Source: a delta proteobacterium NaphS2 (GTDB lineage: Bacteria; Desulfobacterota; DSM-4660; Desulfatiglandales; Desulfatiglandaceae). Taken from it: a stretch of 43,240 bases of DNA. The stretch's first letter is position 1, and each line of letters starts with the position of its first letter. Positions 26,305 to 33,371 of the stretch are shown here, piece after piece. The DNA lies in contig ADZZ01000272.1 of assembly GCA_000179315.1 (NCBI GenBank), positions 1-43,240 of the forward strand, given 5' to 3'. A program made the translations under genes and the position numbers. The notes beneath the pieces were generated by a model that did not search any database, was not told the DNA's origin, and saw only the letters and a program-made list of their open reading frames with translations.

Positions 26305-26320
26305 GCGGGATTTATCCCGC
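26305..26320. repeat. Short palindrome between wecG and the MBL pseudogene
   Basis: GCGGGAT-TT-ATCCCGC is a perfect 7-bp inverted repeat with a 2-nt centre. It is followed by GGAGCGGGACGC and by a GAACCTT-type short tandem repeat (about 26340-26372) leading to the MBL gene start. It may be a REP-like palindrome; there is no T-run. Confidence 0.45.
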
Positions 26321-26373
26321 TGGAGCGGGACGCTTTGCTCGAACCTTCGAAACCCTGAACCTTTGAACCTGTT

Positions 26374-27304
26374 ATGCAACTGATCCATTTGGGGGGCGAG
26401 AAGACCGTGACCGGGTCTTGCCACCTCTTGCGGGCCAGGGGGGTGAATATCCTGGTGGACTGCGGTACGTGTCAGGGGAGAGACACGGCCGTAGCCATGG
26501 ACCGGTGGCCGGTGCGGCCGGCCGACATGGATTTCCTTTTCCTTACCCACGCCCACATCGACCATATCGGCCGGGTTCCGGAACTTATTCAAAAGGGCTT
26601 TCAGGGCGAGATCATCACCACCCATCCCACCCGGGCCCTGGTCATCCCGATGCTCACGGATGCCATGGGGTTCGCCCATATGGGGCCTGATGCCGTGGAC
26701 CGGATGGCGGCCCGCATCGATGATCTATGACAGGGACCGGTTGGCCGAAGCGGAGAAATTTAACGCCCCGGTGTTCGTGGACACGCCCCTGGGCCTGGAG
26801 ATCACGGAGATCTATTCGAGACTTTCCGAATACTGGGACCAGGAGGCCCGGGATCTGGCGGCCCGCGGCGACCATCCCATTGATTTCAAGGGGCTGGTGG
26901 CGGTTCGCGGGCACGCGGACCACCTGACCCTGTGCGAGGCGGATGGCCCCATGGTGATCCTGGCCGGGAGCGGTATGTGCACCGGGGGCCGGATCGTGGA
27001 TCATATCCGGATGGGGATCCAGGATTCCAAAAACGATCTGCTCTTTGTGGGGTATCAGGCCGAAGGGACCCCGGGCCGTGAGATCGTGACTTATGCGGGA
27101 CGACCGGACGGGTATGTGACGCTGGACGGCGAGATATTGGAGATCCGGGCCCGGGTCCACCAGATGACCGGCTATTCGGCCCATGCAGACGCGCGGGGAC
27201 TGGCGGAGTGGGTCAGGGCCATGGCAGAGAGGCCGGCGGAGATCCGGCTGGTACATGGGGAAAGAAAGGCGCGTGATGCTTTGGCGAAGATGTTGAAATG
27301 TTGA
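26374..27304 (+). pseudogene. MBL-fold beta-CASP nuclease gene with internal deletion, copy 1
   Basis: The N-terminal part (ATG 26374, frame to 26730) has GGEKTVTGSCHLL and the metal-binding FLTHAHIDHIGRVPELI motif of metallo-beta-lactamase RNA-processing nucleases. The C-terminal part lies in another frame from about 26723: FNAPVFVDTPLGLEITEIY, VILAGSGMCTGGRI, FVGYQAEGTPG and MTGYSAHADARGL, as in the beta-CASP region. The two parts total about 310 residues against roughly 450 expected. The missing middle includes further metal ligands, and the junction is out of frame, so it is inactive. The DNA is notably GC-rich compared with neighbouring genes. The 3' end runs into ATGTTGAA/ATGCTGGG octamers. 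Confidence 0.8.
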
Positions 27305-27390
27305 GATGCTGGGATGACCCGCGATCTGATCCGAATGTCGCGGCGAGACGCCGCTCTCACGGAAGTCAAGCCGGTGAAGTTTCATGGGAG

Positions 27391-27439
27391 AGGTCAGAGA
27401 TCAGAGGTCGGACCTCGGAGATCAGAAGTCGGAGGTCAG
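27391..27439 (+). repeat. Heptamer array (7 units)
   Basis: Seven units in perfect register, AGGTCAG, AGATCAG, AGGTCGG, ACCTCGG, AGATCAG, AAGTCGG and AGGTCAG, lie between the first MBL pseudogene and the 3' end of the Rpn gene. Confidence 0.9.
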
Positions 27440-27460
27440 TTCCGGAAAAATCACCATTTT

Positions 27461-28489
27461 TCAAATCTTTTTCAAGGCTTCACGAAACGTATCCAGGGTT
27501 TCGGATAGAATTGCCTGACGGAGCAGAGCCCGGAGGGTTTCGCGGTCTTCGATCCTTTTAACTTTCTCGAAAATATCCTTGGGCACGGCTCCGAATTTCG
27601 ATGAGATCGCTTCATAAACCATCTCCCGGATTCCCTGCCGGATCCCTTTCTGCATTCCCTGCCGGATCCCTTGCTGAATCCCTTGCTGAATCCCTTGCTG
27701 AATTCCTTGCTGCATTCCCTCTTCGATCCATTGTTCCGCCAAAGTGGCCATGACATTACCTCCCTGCTCTTCAAATATCTGCTCAATGTTTCGGCCCATT
27801 TCCTCAGGCGTGATGGTGTCCGCGCCTGAAGCAACATATCTCAGTATGGTTTCCAGATACTCAAGCCCGCTTTGTTTATTGGAAAATCCACTGAACAACC
27901 GCAGGATTTCCGGAAATTTCTTCGGAAAATCCTCCATGAAGATGTATTTGAGTAACAATAGGAAAACGCGCAGTGAAACGGCGCCTTTGATCTCTTCATC
28001 GCTGTACCGTGTCAAATCACATAACAGGAACTGGAATTTTGGAACCATCTTCCGAAAACTTTCCGGCAGATGAAACAGGTCTTCAAATGCCAGGCTCACC
28101 TTCCACCGCTCCCTGCCATGATAAACAACCATAGGCACGATAGGCGGAAAGGGTTTTTGCTCTCCACGCTTTGTAAAGCGTTCCCAGATCCGTACCATAT
28201 AGCGCAAAACCTGAAAACCTGTCAGGGGATCCGAAAAACTTTTGTGTTCAAAAAGCAGATAAACATAAGCCGGGCCGCCCTGTTTCAAGTTTATCCGGTA
28301 CAGAAGATCAGAAAAATGCTCGCGTAGCGTCTTGTCAATGAACGTATCCTTGCTGACTCGTAAACTCGATATATCCAGAACATCCCGAATTTCTTCAGGA
28401 AGATAGTGAGAAACAAAATCCCGCGCAACTTCTTCTTTGCTCAGCGTCTCTTTGAAGAATTTGTCATGGGGATTGGTTATCTGCTCCAT
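27461..28489 (-). CDS. Rpn-family recombination-promoting nuclease (PF04754-like)
   Basis: The 342-residue protein begins at ATG 28489 with ITNPHDKFFKETLS, the start typical of Rpn/YhgA-like proteins. The PD-(D/E)xK core is visible as YVYLLFEHKSFSDP (E-x-K), then PMVVYHGRERWK and LLCDLTRYSDEEIKG. A run of QGIQ/QGIR/KGIRQG repeats at about residues 255-285 comes from a tandem 12-bp unit (27650-27720), a common feature of this family. The C-terminal AILSETLDTFREALKKI is well kept. Rpn proteins are DNA endonucleases that raise recombination in E. coli. It lies on the opposite strand between two deleted copies of one MBL gene. A truncated relative is at 32790-33083. Confidence 0.85.
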   Translation of the reverse strand: MEQITNPHDKFFKETLSKEEVARDFVSHYLPEEIRDVLDISSLRVSKDTFIDKTLREHFSDLLYRINLKQGGPAYVYLLFEHKSFSDPLTGFQVLRYMVRIWERFTKRGEQKPFPPIVPMVVYHGRERWKVSLAFEDLFHLPESFRKMVPKFQFLLCDLTRYSDEEIKGAVSLRVFLLLLKYIFMEDFPKKFPEILRLFSGFSNKQSGLEYLETILRYVASGADTITPEEMGRNIEQIFEEQGGNVMATLAEQWIEEGMQQGIQQGIQQGIQQGIRQGMQKGIRQGIREMVYEAISSKFGAVPKDIFEKVKRIEDRETLRALLRQAILSETLDTFREALKKI

Positions 28490-28553
28490 AGGACAATTAT
28501 AGTTGTCGGAGGTCGGGCGGTCAAGGGAATCGAAAGACAATTCCGTGACACAG

Positions 28554-28574
28554 GAGTCGGAGGCCGGAGATCAG
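28554..28574 (+). repeat. Heptamer array (3 units)
   Basis: GAGTCGG, AGGCCGG and AGATCAG end 11 bp before the ATG of the second MBL copy. Further related units (TTGTCGG, AGGTCGG) occur at 28503-28516. Confidence 0.75.
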
Positions 28575-28585
28575 ATGAACCTGTT

Positions 28586-29021
28586 ATGCAACTGATCCAT
28601 TTGGGGGGCGAGAAGACGGTGACCGGGTCTTGCCACCTCTTGCGGGCGAGGGGGGTGAATATCCTGGTGGACTGCGGCGCGTGTCAGGGGAGAGACACGG
28701 CCGTAGCCATGGACCGGTGGTCGGTGCGGCCGGCCGACATGGATTTCCTTAAACGATCTGCTCTTTGTGGGGTATCAGGCCGAAGGGACCCCGGGTCGTG
28801 AGATCGTGACTTATGCGGGACGACCGGACGGGTATGTGACGCTGGACGGCGAGATAGTGGAGATCCGGGCCCGGGTTCACCAGATGACCGGCTATTCGGC
28901 CCATGCGGACGCGCGGGGACTGGCGGAGTGGGTCAGGGCCATGGCAGAGAGACCGGCGGAGATCCGGCTGGTACATGGGGAAAGAAAGGCGCGTGATGCT
29001 TTGGCGAAGATGCTGGGATGA
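28586..29021 (+). pseudogene. MBL-fold beta-CASP nuclease gene with larger deletion, copy 2
   Basis: The first ~52 residues (MQLIHLGGEKTVTGSCHLL onwards) are nearly identical to copy 1 and end at ADMDFL, just before the metal-binding HxHxDH motif. The sequence then jumps to NDLLFVGYQAEGTPG and runs to the normal C-terminus. The jump changes frame, so translation from ATG stops at 28801; the rest is readable from about 28767. It is clearly non-functional. The identity with copy 1 extends from GAACCTGTTATG to the stop region, showing a recent duplication followed by, or accompanied by, different deletions. An intact parent gene is not in this window. Confidence 0.85.
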
Positions 29022-29026
29022 AACGA

Positions 29027-29111
29027 ATGCTGGAATGCTGAAATGCTGAAATGCGGAGATTCCGTCTTTTGCGGGACTGGAAAATATCAGGGGGTAGGGA
29101 TTAGGGGGCGG
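29027..29111 (+). repeat. Composite repeat A: octamers, core, heptamers
   Basis: Octamers ATGCTGGA, ATGCTGAA and ATGCTGAA (29027-29050) lead into a core ending GGACTGGAAAATATCAGGG (from 29074), then heptamers GGGGTAG, GGATTAG and GGGGCGG (29091-29111). The same order is found at composites C and D. Confidence 0.8.
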
Positions 29112-29241
29112 GGAAAGAGTGCGGATGTCGTAAGGGGAGCATCAGCGTGCGCTGAGTTGCTCTATGGCTAACTCGGCAATTGCCCGTGTGACAAAAAGGC
29201 TGCTCACTCGTGCAAATTTCCTGTGTAACGTTCAGCCTCCT

Positions 29242-29529
29242 TTAGCGAAATCCGCCAAAAAGGCATTCCAGTTCACCGGCGTGCAGCCGGGATAGGTTAT
29301 TCCGACGAACAAAGCGTTCGACTTCCTCTTCAGGAAATGAGTGTCGCTGCATGTTCTTAAGACTTGACAGTTCTGTTTCAAAGACGCGGTCTTGGCCAAC
29401 TGTTTCGAGCCAGACTGCTTCAGGGACATGGAGCTCGTCAAAGCTGTTGAGGAAATGAAGGCAGCCGATTTCAGACAAGTGAATCAATGGGCCCGCATCT
29501 ATGACGGCTTTTAGGCCTTTAACGCCCAC
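29242..29529 (-). pseudogene. PIN-like (DUF3368) toxin, C-terminally truncated
   Basis: The 95-residue product opens with KAVIDAGPLIHLSEIG, the first acidic residue of a PIN domain in the DUF3368 style, followed by a normal first half (SFDELHVPEAVWLETV). It reaches LHAGELECL, the mid-protein acidic motif, and then ends in an unrelated FGGFR. Family members continue for about 50-60 residues with the last catalytic aspartates. The 3' half is missing from the DNA downstream (29130-29240), so the nuclease is probably dead. Its start overlaps the end of the antitoxin gene by 19 bp. Confidence 0.72.
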
Positions 29530-29759
29530 TCCAGATCCTCCAACATTGCTTCATGCTGACGTTCAGCCAGTTCCACCCAGTCGATACCGGCCAGTTCCAT
29601 GGCCTTGTCTCGGGTGATTTGGCCGCGAAGATATCGGCCAAGGACCTGTTCGCGCCATAACTGTTTCAATCCGGTCTGAAAAGCACGGGCAACAATTTCC
29701 GCCTCGGGCTTGTGCATTTCATGGATGAGCTTTTCGAGGTATTTTACCGTTTCCGCCAT
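29511..29759 (-). CDS. Antitoxin-like protein paired with the DUF3368 gene
   Basis: If started at ATG 29759, the protein has 82 residues. KPEAEIVARAFQTGLKQLWREQVLGRYLRGQITRDKAMELAGIDWVELAERQ is a helix-rich segment resembling the UPF0175 group, small DNA-binding-like partners of DUF3368 PIN toxins. The upstream in-frame extension to 29867 lacks resemblance. The stop overlaps the toxin start, the usual coupling. With the toxin truncated, this may be a solitary antitoxin. Confidence 0.65.
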   Translation of the reverse strand: MAETVKYLEKLIHEMHKPEAEIVARAFQTGLKQLWREQVLGRYLRGQITRDKAMELAGIDWVELAERQHEAMLEDLEWALKA

Positions 29760-29935
29760 GGCTTTTGTCTCCACGAAAGGTTTTGTTAAAAGGCGTCTAT
29801 ACCTATAAGAGCGATTTTTATCATTTACATTAAATGCTTTTATCGCTTTCATCAAGAAGAATTCCATTAGGAATTAAAAAGTGGGGGGCAGGGGAAAGTG
29901 TATAGACGAGGGAAGACAGACGACGGAGGGATAAA

Positions 29936-30070
29936 AACGAATTCTGGAATAAAATGAATTCTGGAATGCTGGGATAAAAGACAATTCTGAGATGTCGGAG
30001 ATCCCGTTTTCAGGGGGCCTGGGATAAAAAACAAATGCTGGGATGCTGGAATTCTGGAATGCTGGGATTA
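29936..30070 (+). repeat. Composite repeat B: octamer-rich, partial core
   Basis: Octamers of the ATTCTGGA/ATGCTGGG type and GGGATAAAA spacers alternate on both sides of a core segment (GATGTCGGAGATCCCG at 29992-30007). The GGACTGG end of the core and heptamers are absent. The left part is closely similar to 31980-32050. Confidence 0.75.
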
Positions 30071-30109
30071 TCACTGCTGATGATGGAAAATATGTGGGGG
30101 TTCCGTTAG

Positions 30110-30481
30110 ATGAAATATTCTTGATTTGAGGATTTGCCTTGTTGGCAGAAAGCGAGAGAATTGTGCGGGGGTGTTTTCCACGTCACCAGTAAGGGACCGT
30201 TCTCGAAAGATTTTGGCCTGAAAGATCAGATTTGGAGGGCGGCGGGTTCTGCGATGGATAACACGGCTGAGGGATTCGATGACACATCCTCGAAAGAGTT
30301 TATTAAGTTTTTGGGATATTCGTTGCGATCTTGCAGCGAAGTTCAGTCGCAACTTTACCGCGCCTTGGACTGCCAATATGTAACAAATGAAGAATTTTCA
30401 AGGCCCTATGAGCTGGCTGGAGATTGCAGAGGACAGATCAAGGCTTTTAGGGGGTATTTGCGGAAAAGGGATAAGGGATAA
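30110..30481 (+). pseudogene. Four-helix-bundle (S23/IVP-like) protein, TGA at codon 5
   Basis: From TTG 30134 the frame gives 115 residues of the four-helix-bundle family related to proteins encoded in 23S rRNA intervening sequences: WQKARELCGGVFHVT, LKDQIWRAAGSAMDNTAEGF, EFIKFLGYSLRSCSEVQSQL. The family normally begins with a short leader before FEDL. Here ATG 30110, preceded by a G-rich run, reads MKYS, then TGA (30122-30124), then FEDLPCWQ, so a stop interrupts codon 5. Initiation at TTG 30134 could rescue most of the protein. The role of the free-standing family is unknown. The TAA stop lies in repeat DNA. Confidence 0.65.
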
Positions 30482-30670
30482 TGCTGGAATTGTGAATGCC
30501 GGAATGAAAACAAATGCTGGAATTTTGGGATGCTGGAATTCTGGGATGTCGGAGATCGCGATTTCAGGGGGACTGGAAAATATCAGGGAGCAGGGGTCAG
30601 AGGCCGGAAGTCTGATGCCAGAGATCAGAGGGCAGGGATCAGCAGTCGGAAGTCAGAGAACAGACGTCGG
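30481..30670 (+). repeat. Composite repeat C: octamers, core, 12 heptamers
   Basis: Octamers (ATGCTGGA, ATTTTGGG, ATGCTGGA, ATTCTGGG) occupy 30481-30545. The core GATGTCGGAGATCGCG and GGACTGGAAAATATCAGGG follows. Twelve heptamers then run in perfect register from 30587 to 30670. Almost every heptamer differs from its neighbours but keeps the R-R-N-N-Y-R-G pattern. Confidence 0.9.
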
Positions 30671-30686
30671 AGCCAGAGTTTGGGTC

Positions 30687-31121
30687 ATGGGGGAACGCAT
30701 AAATTCCGGCAAGGATTTGAAGATTTATCAGAAGGCCTACGCACTTGCATTGGAGATATTCAGGATCAGAAAACTTTGGCCGCCCGAAGAAAAATTCTCG
30801 TTGATGGATCAAATCAGACGGTCATCCAGGTCCGTATGCGCGAATTTAAGGGAGGCCGGGGCAAAAAGGAAGTATCCGGCTCATTTTGTCAGCAAGCTGA
30901 CCGACGCAGATGGGGAAAACGCTGGAACGGATACCCGGCTTGATTTTGCAAAAGACTGTGGATACATTTCGTTGGAAGAACACATACGTCTGACCTCGGA
31001 TTGTAAAGAAATCGGGGCGATGCTGGGAACAATGCTTGCTAAGCCAGGAGTGTTTTTGTTGAAAGGAAGAGATAGAGGTTGGAAGGCGGAGAGCAGAGGT
31101 CAGAAGATGTCAGAGCTCTGA
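30687..31121 (+). CDS. Four-helix-bundle (S23/IVP-like) protein, second gene
   Basis: Starting at ATG 30687, the product has 144 residues: DLKIYQKAYALALEIFRI, FSLMDQIRRSSRSVCANLREAG, KRKYPAHFVSKLTDADGENA and LDFAKDCGYISLEEHIRL are the four expected helices. Homology ends near GVFLL, and the remaining ~20 residues (including GWKAESRGQK) are encoded by a heptamer array (31076-31103), an extension borrowed from repeat DNA. The frame is also open upstream through the 84-bp heptamer array to 30387, because those arrays lack stops in this reading. Its relation to the neighbouring first copy is distant (different subfamily), so this is not a recent tandem duplicate. Confidence 0.78.
   Translation: MGERINSGKDLKIYQKAYALALEIFRIRKLWPPEEKFSLMDQIRRSSRSVCANLREAGAKRKYPAHFVSKLTDADGENAGTDTRLDFAKDCGYISLEEHIRLTSDCKEIGAMLGTMLAKPGVFLLKGRDRGWKAESRGQKMSEL
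31076..31103 (+). repeat. Heptamer array (4 units) at end of four-helix-bundle gene
   Basis: AGGTTGG, AAGGCGG, AGAGCAG and AGGTCAG encode part of the C-terminal tail of the upstream gene. They end just before the 3' end of the convergent vapC. Confidence 0.8.
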
Positions 31122-31598
31122 GTTGAGGGGATTCAGGACATTGAGGTCTTTGAAATATGTTCGATAAAAGCCCCTATCGCGGGTTATCAGGCTGGTTGTT
31201 TGCATTTTAGCGTGAGCCCCAATGAGAAAATCAGCCAAGATATGCTGACGTCGTGGAATAATTTCTTTACAGAAATCACATGTTGCTTTTTGTCGTTTCC
31301 CGCAAGCAGGGCAGACAATGAATTCTTTTTTTCGCAAGGCGTACTTTTTCCAGGCAATGCCGGCCTCGAAGAGCGTTTTTTCATTGGAAGAAAGCAGTCT
31401 GATTGACGTATCTTTCAAAAAGTGATTGAGCTTATGTTGAGACAAGAATTGTGATCCTAATTCGGCGTATACCGACTCACAAATGACAATTTCGTCATCT
31501 TTCCCCATCTTCAATAAGAAATTTAGAGAAGATTCGAGGAATGCTGCGTTCGGGATTAGGATGTCGAGTAGTATATTCGTATCAACCGATAGAATCAT
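31110..31598 (-). CDS. vapC: VapC-like PIN toxin with internal zinc-ribbon motif
   Basis: The 162-residue protein from ATG 31598 begins ILSVDTNILLDILIPN (first PIN aspartate), has VICESVYAELGSQFL (conserved Glu) and ends with TTSLITRDRGFYRTYF (last acidic pair). The domain is interrupted by CPACGKRQKATCDFC at about residues 110-125, a C-x2-C/C-x2-C zinc-ribbon-like insertion, followed by HILADFLIGAHA with the third acidic residue. VapC enzymes are ribonucleases, often cutting tRNA; the insertion may alter RNA binding. Its start overlaps the stop of the antitoxin gene by 17 bp. The 3' end meets the repeat tail of the four-helix-bundle gene. Confidence 0.82.
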   Translation of the reverse strand: MILSVDTNILLDILIPNAAFLESSLNFLLKMGKDDEIVICESVYAELGSQFLSQHKLNHFLKDTSIRLLSSNEKTLFEAGIAWKKYALRKKEFIVCPACGKRQKATCDFCKEIIPRRQHILADFLIGAHAKMQTTSLITRDRGFYRTYFKDLNVLNPLNSEL

Positions 31599-31824
31599 CA
31601 GCCTCTCCACGCAGCGCATCAATGATGTCGTCGCTTTTCTCTCCCTCCAGGTGGGCAAGAAAACCAACGTATTTTTTCAGGTTTTCCATGGAAGCGGTTT
31701 TTCTTTTGAGAAATACTTTTGGCCCATCAATTTCGAAACTGATTTCATCCCCGGATTTAATGCAGAGAATTGACCGGATCCGCTGGGGAATTGTTACCTG
31801 GCCCTTACTGGTCACCTTTGGCAT
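31582..31824 (-). CDS. vapB: AbrB/MazE/VapB-type antitoxin
   Basis: The 80-residue protein from ATG 31824 has the swapped-hairpin AbrB domain, PKVTSKGQVTIPQRIRSIL and GDEISFEIDGPKVFLK, and a C-terminal toxin-binding tail (LKKYVGFLAHLEGEKSDDIIDALRGE). It should repress its own promoter and inhibit the downstream PIN toxin. Overlap with the toxin start indicates coupled translation. Confidence 0.88.
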   Translation of the reverse strand: MPKVTSKGQVTIPQRIRSILCIKSGDEISFEIDGPKVFLKRKTASMENLKKYVGFLAHLEGEKSDDIIDALRGEADDSIG

Positions 31825-31935
31825 GGCGCTTACCTCCAAAAAGTCTTACCTAAAGTAATACCTGCTTTTGTTCTAATTGTCAAAATTATTTCTGGAAATA
31901 CAATTCGATGTAACATCAATGGGGCTGGGACAGAT

Positions 31936-32123
31936 GGGTCAGGGGGCAGGGGGTAGAGAACGGATGTCGGCGGAGGGCAGAGGGATAAAAAAGGATTCTG
32001 GAATAAAATGAATGCTGGAATTGTGGAATGCTGGAATGCTGGGATAAAAACAAATGCTGGAATGTCGTAGATCCTGACTTTGGCCGGACTGGAAAATATC
32101 AGGGGGTAGGGGCTAGGGGTCAG
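31936..32123 (+). repeat. Composite repeat D: heptamers, octamers, core, heptamers
   Basis: Five heptamers (31936-31970) precede a GGGATAAAAA spacer, octamers (ATTCTGGA, ATGCTGGA, ATTGTGGA, ATGCTGGA, ATGCTGGG), a core with GGACTGGAAAATATCAGGG (32086-32104) and three heptamers (32103-32123). This is the most complete copy and shows the element's full order. Confidence 0.85.
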
Positions 32124-32316
32124 GGAGAGACGGCGGATGATCGAGAGCGTGAGGACAAGTACGAAAAATGCGTTTAACCCTCGGGGACGGATGAGACATA
32201 TTCTCCGGGAATAACTTGAATTTCTTGTCAAACGCTTCCTGGATTTCTTTGGGCAGCCGTTTATATTCTTTCTTGAACCGATTGGTGAATTGAAAGGCGC
32301 TTATTTCTTGAGCCAT
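32113..32316 (-). pseudogene. RelE/YafQ-like toxin truncated by composite repeat D
   Basis: The first ~46 residues (FQFTNRFKKEYKRLPKEIQE, then FPENMSHPSPRVKRI) match the N-terminal half of RelE-superfamily toxins, which normally continue for ~40 residues carrying the catalytic and core strands. Here the frame goes into repeat DNA and ends with unrelated, proline-rich residues (ALDHPPSLPDP). The toxin should be inactive. Its start overlaps the antitoxin stop by 16 bp, so the pair was once a normal module. Confidence 0.72.
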
Positions 32317-32579
32317 TTCAATCCATCCTCAGCAGAGCGGAATTTTTCGGACAGTTGTTTTTCTTCTATTTCACGGTCAACGTCGGTTTCCATCTCCTGC
32401 CATTCTTTCGTCCAATACCATCCCTGAGTGGGATCGATGAGCTTTCTGGGTTTTAGAACAATCTGATGGTTTTCCATGACGACTTCGATATAATCGCCTT
32501 TCTCAATCCCAAGGGCGATCATGATTTTTTTGGGTATTCGAATCTGCCCCTGTGAACTGATTTTCATAATACCGTTCAT
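32301..32579 (-). CDS. AbrB/MazE-type antitoxin
   Basis: The 92-residue protein carries an AbrB domain (MKISSQGQIRIPKKIMIAL, GDYIEVVMENHQIVLKPRK), then a tail beginning DPTQGWYWTKEWQEME that is typical of antitoxins paired with RelE-type toxins. ATG 32579 follows AAGGAGA; 32567 is an alternative. The cognate toxin downstream is truncated, leaving the antitoxin alone. Confidence 0.83.
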   Translation of the reverse strand: MNGIMKISSQGQIRIPKKIMIALGIEKGDYIEVVMENHQIVLKPRKLIDPTQGWYWTKEWQEMETDVDREIEEKQLSEKFRSAEDGLKWLKK

Positions 32580-32660
32580 GGCGTCTCCTTACATTAAGCG
32601 GTTAAACATATAAACAAAAGTACACGATGCTGGTGTTTTTGTCAAAAGAATGCCGGAAAG

Positions 32661-32716
32661 GGGCCAGAGATCAGGGGCTAGGGATCAGAGGACAGGGATC
32701 AGGGGGCAGGGGGTAG
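32661..32716 (+). repeat. Heptamer array (8 units)
   Basis: GGGCCAG, AGATCAG, GGGCTAG, GGATCAG, AGGACAG, GGATCAG, GGGGCAG and GGGGTAG are in perfect 7-bp register. It lies between the antitoxin promoter region and the Rpn fragment. Confidence 0.9.
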
Positions 32717-32789
32717 TCGTAGGGCGTAGGGCGCTTAAAAAATGATAAGGCCAAGCGAGAGATGGTGGATATAGGTTTGGCCAAGGTCC

Positions 32790-33083
32790 TTAAATCTTTT
32801 TCAAGGCTTCACGAAACGTATCCAGAGTTTCGGACAGAATTGCCTGGCGGAGCAGATCCCGAAGGGTTTCGCGGTTTTCAATCTTTTTTATTTCCTCGGA
32901 AATATCCCCGGGAACGGCGCCGAATTTAGATGAGATCGCTTCATAAAGCATCTCCCGGATTCCCTGCTGGATTCCCTCTTCTATCCATTTTTCCGCCAAA
33001 GTGGCCATGACATTACCTGCCTGTTCTTTAAATATCTGTTCAATGTTTTGGAAAATGAGGAATTGGGGGCCGGGGCGATACAT
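32790..33083 (-). pseudogene. Rpn-family nuclease, C-terminal fragment
   Basis: From QNIEQIFKEQAGNVMATLAE to the end (SETLDTFREALKKI) this is closely similar to the last ~100 residues of the Rpn protein at 27461-28489, but with only one QGI unit instead of several. The upstream residues (MYRPGPQFLIF) are unrelated and the catalytic PD-(D/E)xK core is absent. It abuts the 3' end of the next antitoxin gene. It is a relic of a duplicated or related Rpn gene. Confidence 0.82.
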
Positions 33084-33371
33084 TCAGGAGGAAAAAGCGT
33101 TTAGGCTATTCAATACATCTTCGGCGCGAATGTTCCCTTTTACCCCCATGTCGGACAGAAGGTCTAACGTCTCAGAGAGCGTGAGATTTAAGAGTTCGGA
33201 AGCCTCCCTGAGCGTTATTTTTCCGGATTTGTATTCTTTGGAGATATAAGATTCAAACCCCATTCTCGCCAGTTTCCTCAAGGAATGCGCATTTTCGATT
33301 TTTTCCAACCGGGATACGTAAGCAATAGCTGTCTCAATATCCTCCGGAATTCGCATCGATTTTACCTTCAT
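33084..33371 (-). CDS. UPF0175-like antitoxin
   Basis: This 95-residue protein (VKSMRIPEDIETAIAYVSRL, LRKLARMGFESYISKEYKSG, KITLREASELLNLTLSETLDLL) has the two-part form of UPF0175 proteins: an N-terminal ribbon-helix-helix-like part and a C-terminal helix-turn-helix-like segment. They accompany PIN toxins. Its start overlaps the toxin's stop by 4 bp (toxin stop at 33368), so the toxin gene comes first in the transcript. It appears intact. Confidence 0.72.
   Translation of the reverse strand: MKVKSMRIPEDIETAIAYVSRLEKIENAHSLRKLARMGFESYISKEYKSGKITLREASELLNLTLSETLDLLSDMGVKGNIRAEDVLNSLNAFSS

Noticed and set aside
26654-27385. 243-codon open frame on the minus strand over the MBL pseudogene
   Set aside because: GC-rich DNA keeps many frames open. 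The product is rich in Arg, Pro and His without a domain, whereas the + strand shows beta-CASP motifs.
29242-29529. Complete PIN toxin
   Set aside because: The protein ends right after the central acidic motif, and the following DNA does not encode the rest in any frame.
30122-30124. TGA read as selenocysteine
   Set aside because: The family has no cysteine or selenocysteine at this place, and no selenocysteine insertion hairpin was apparent. A nonsense change is simpler.
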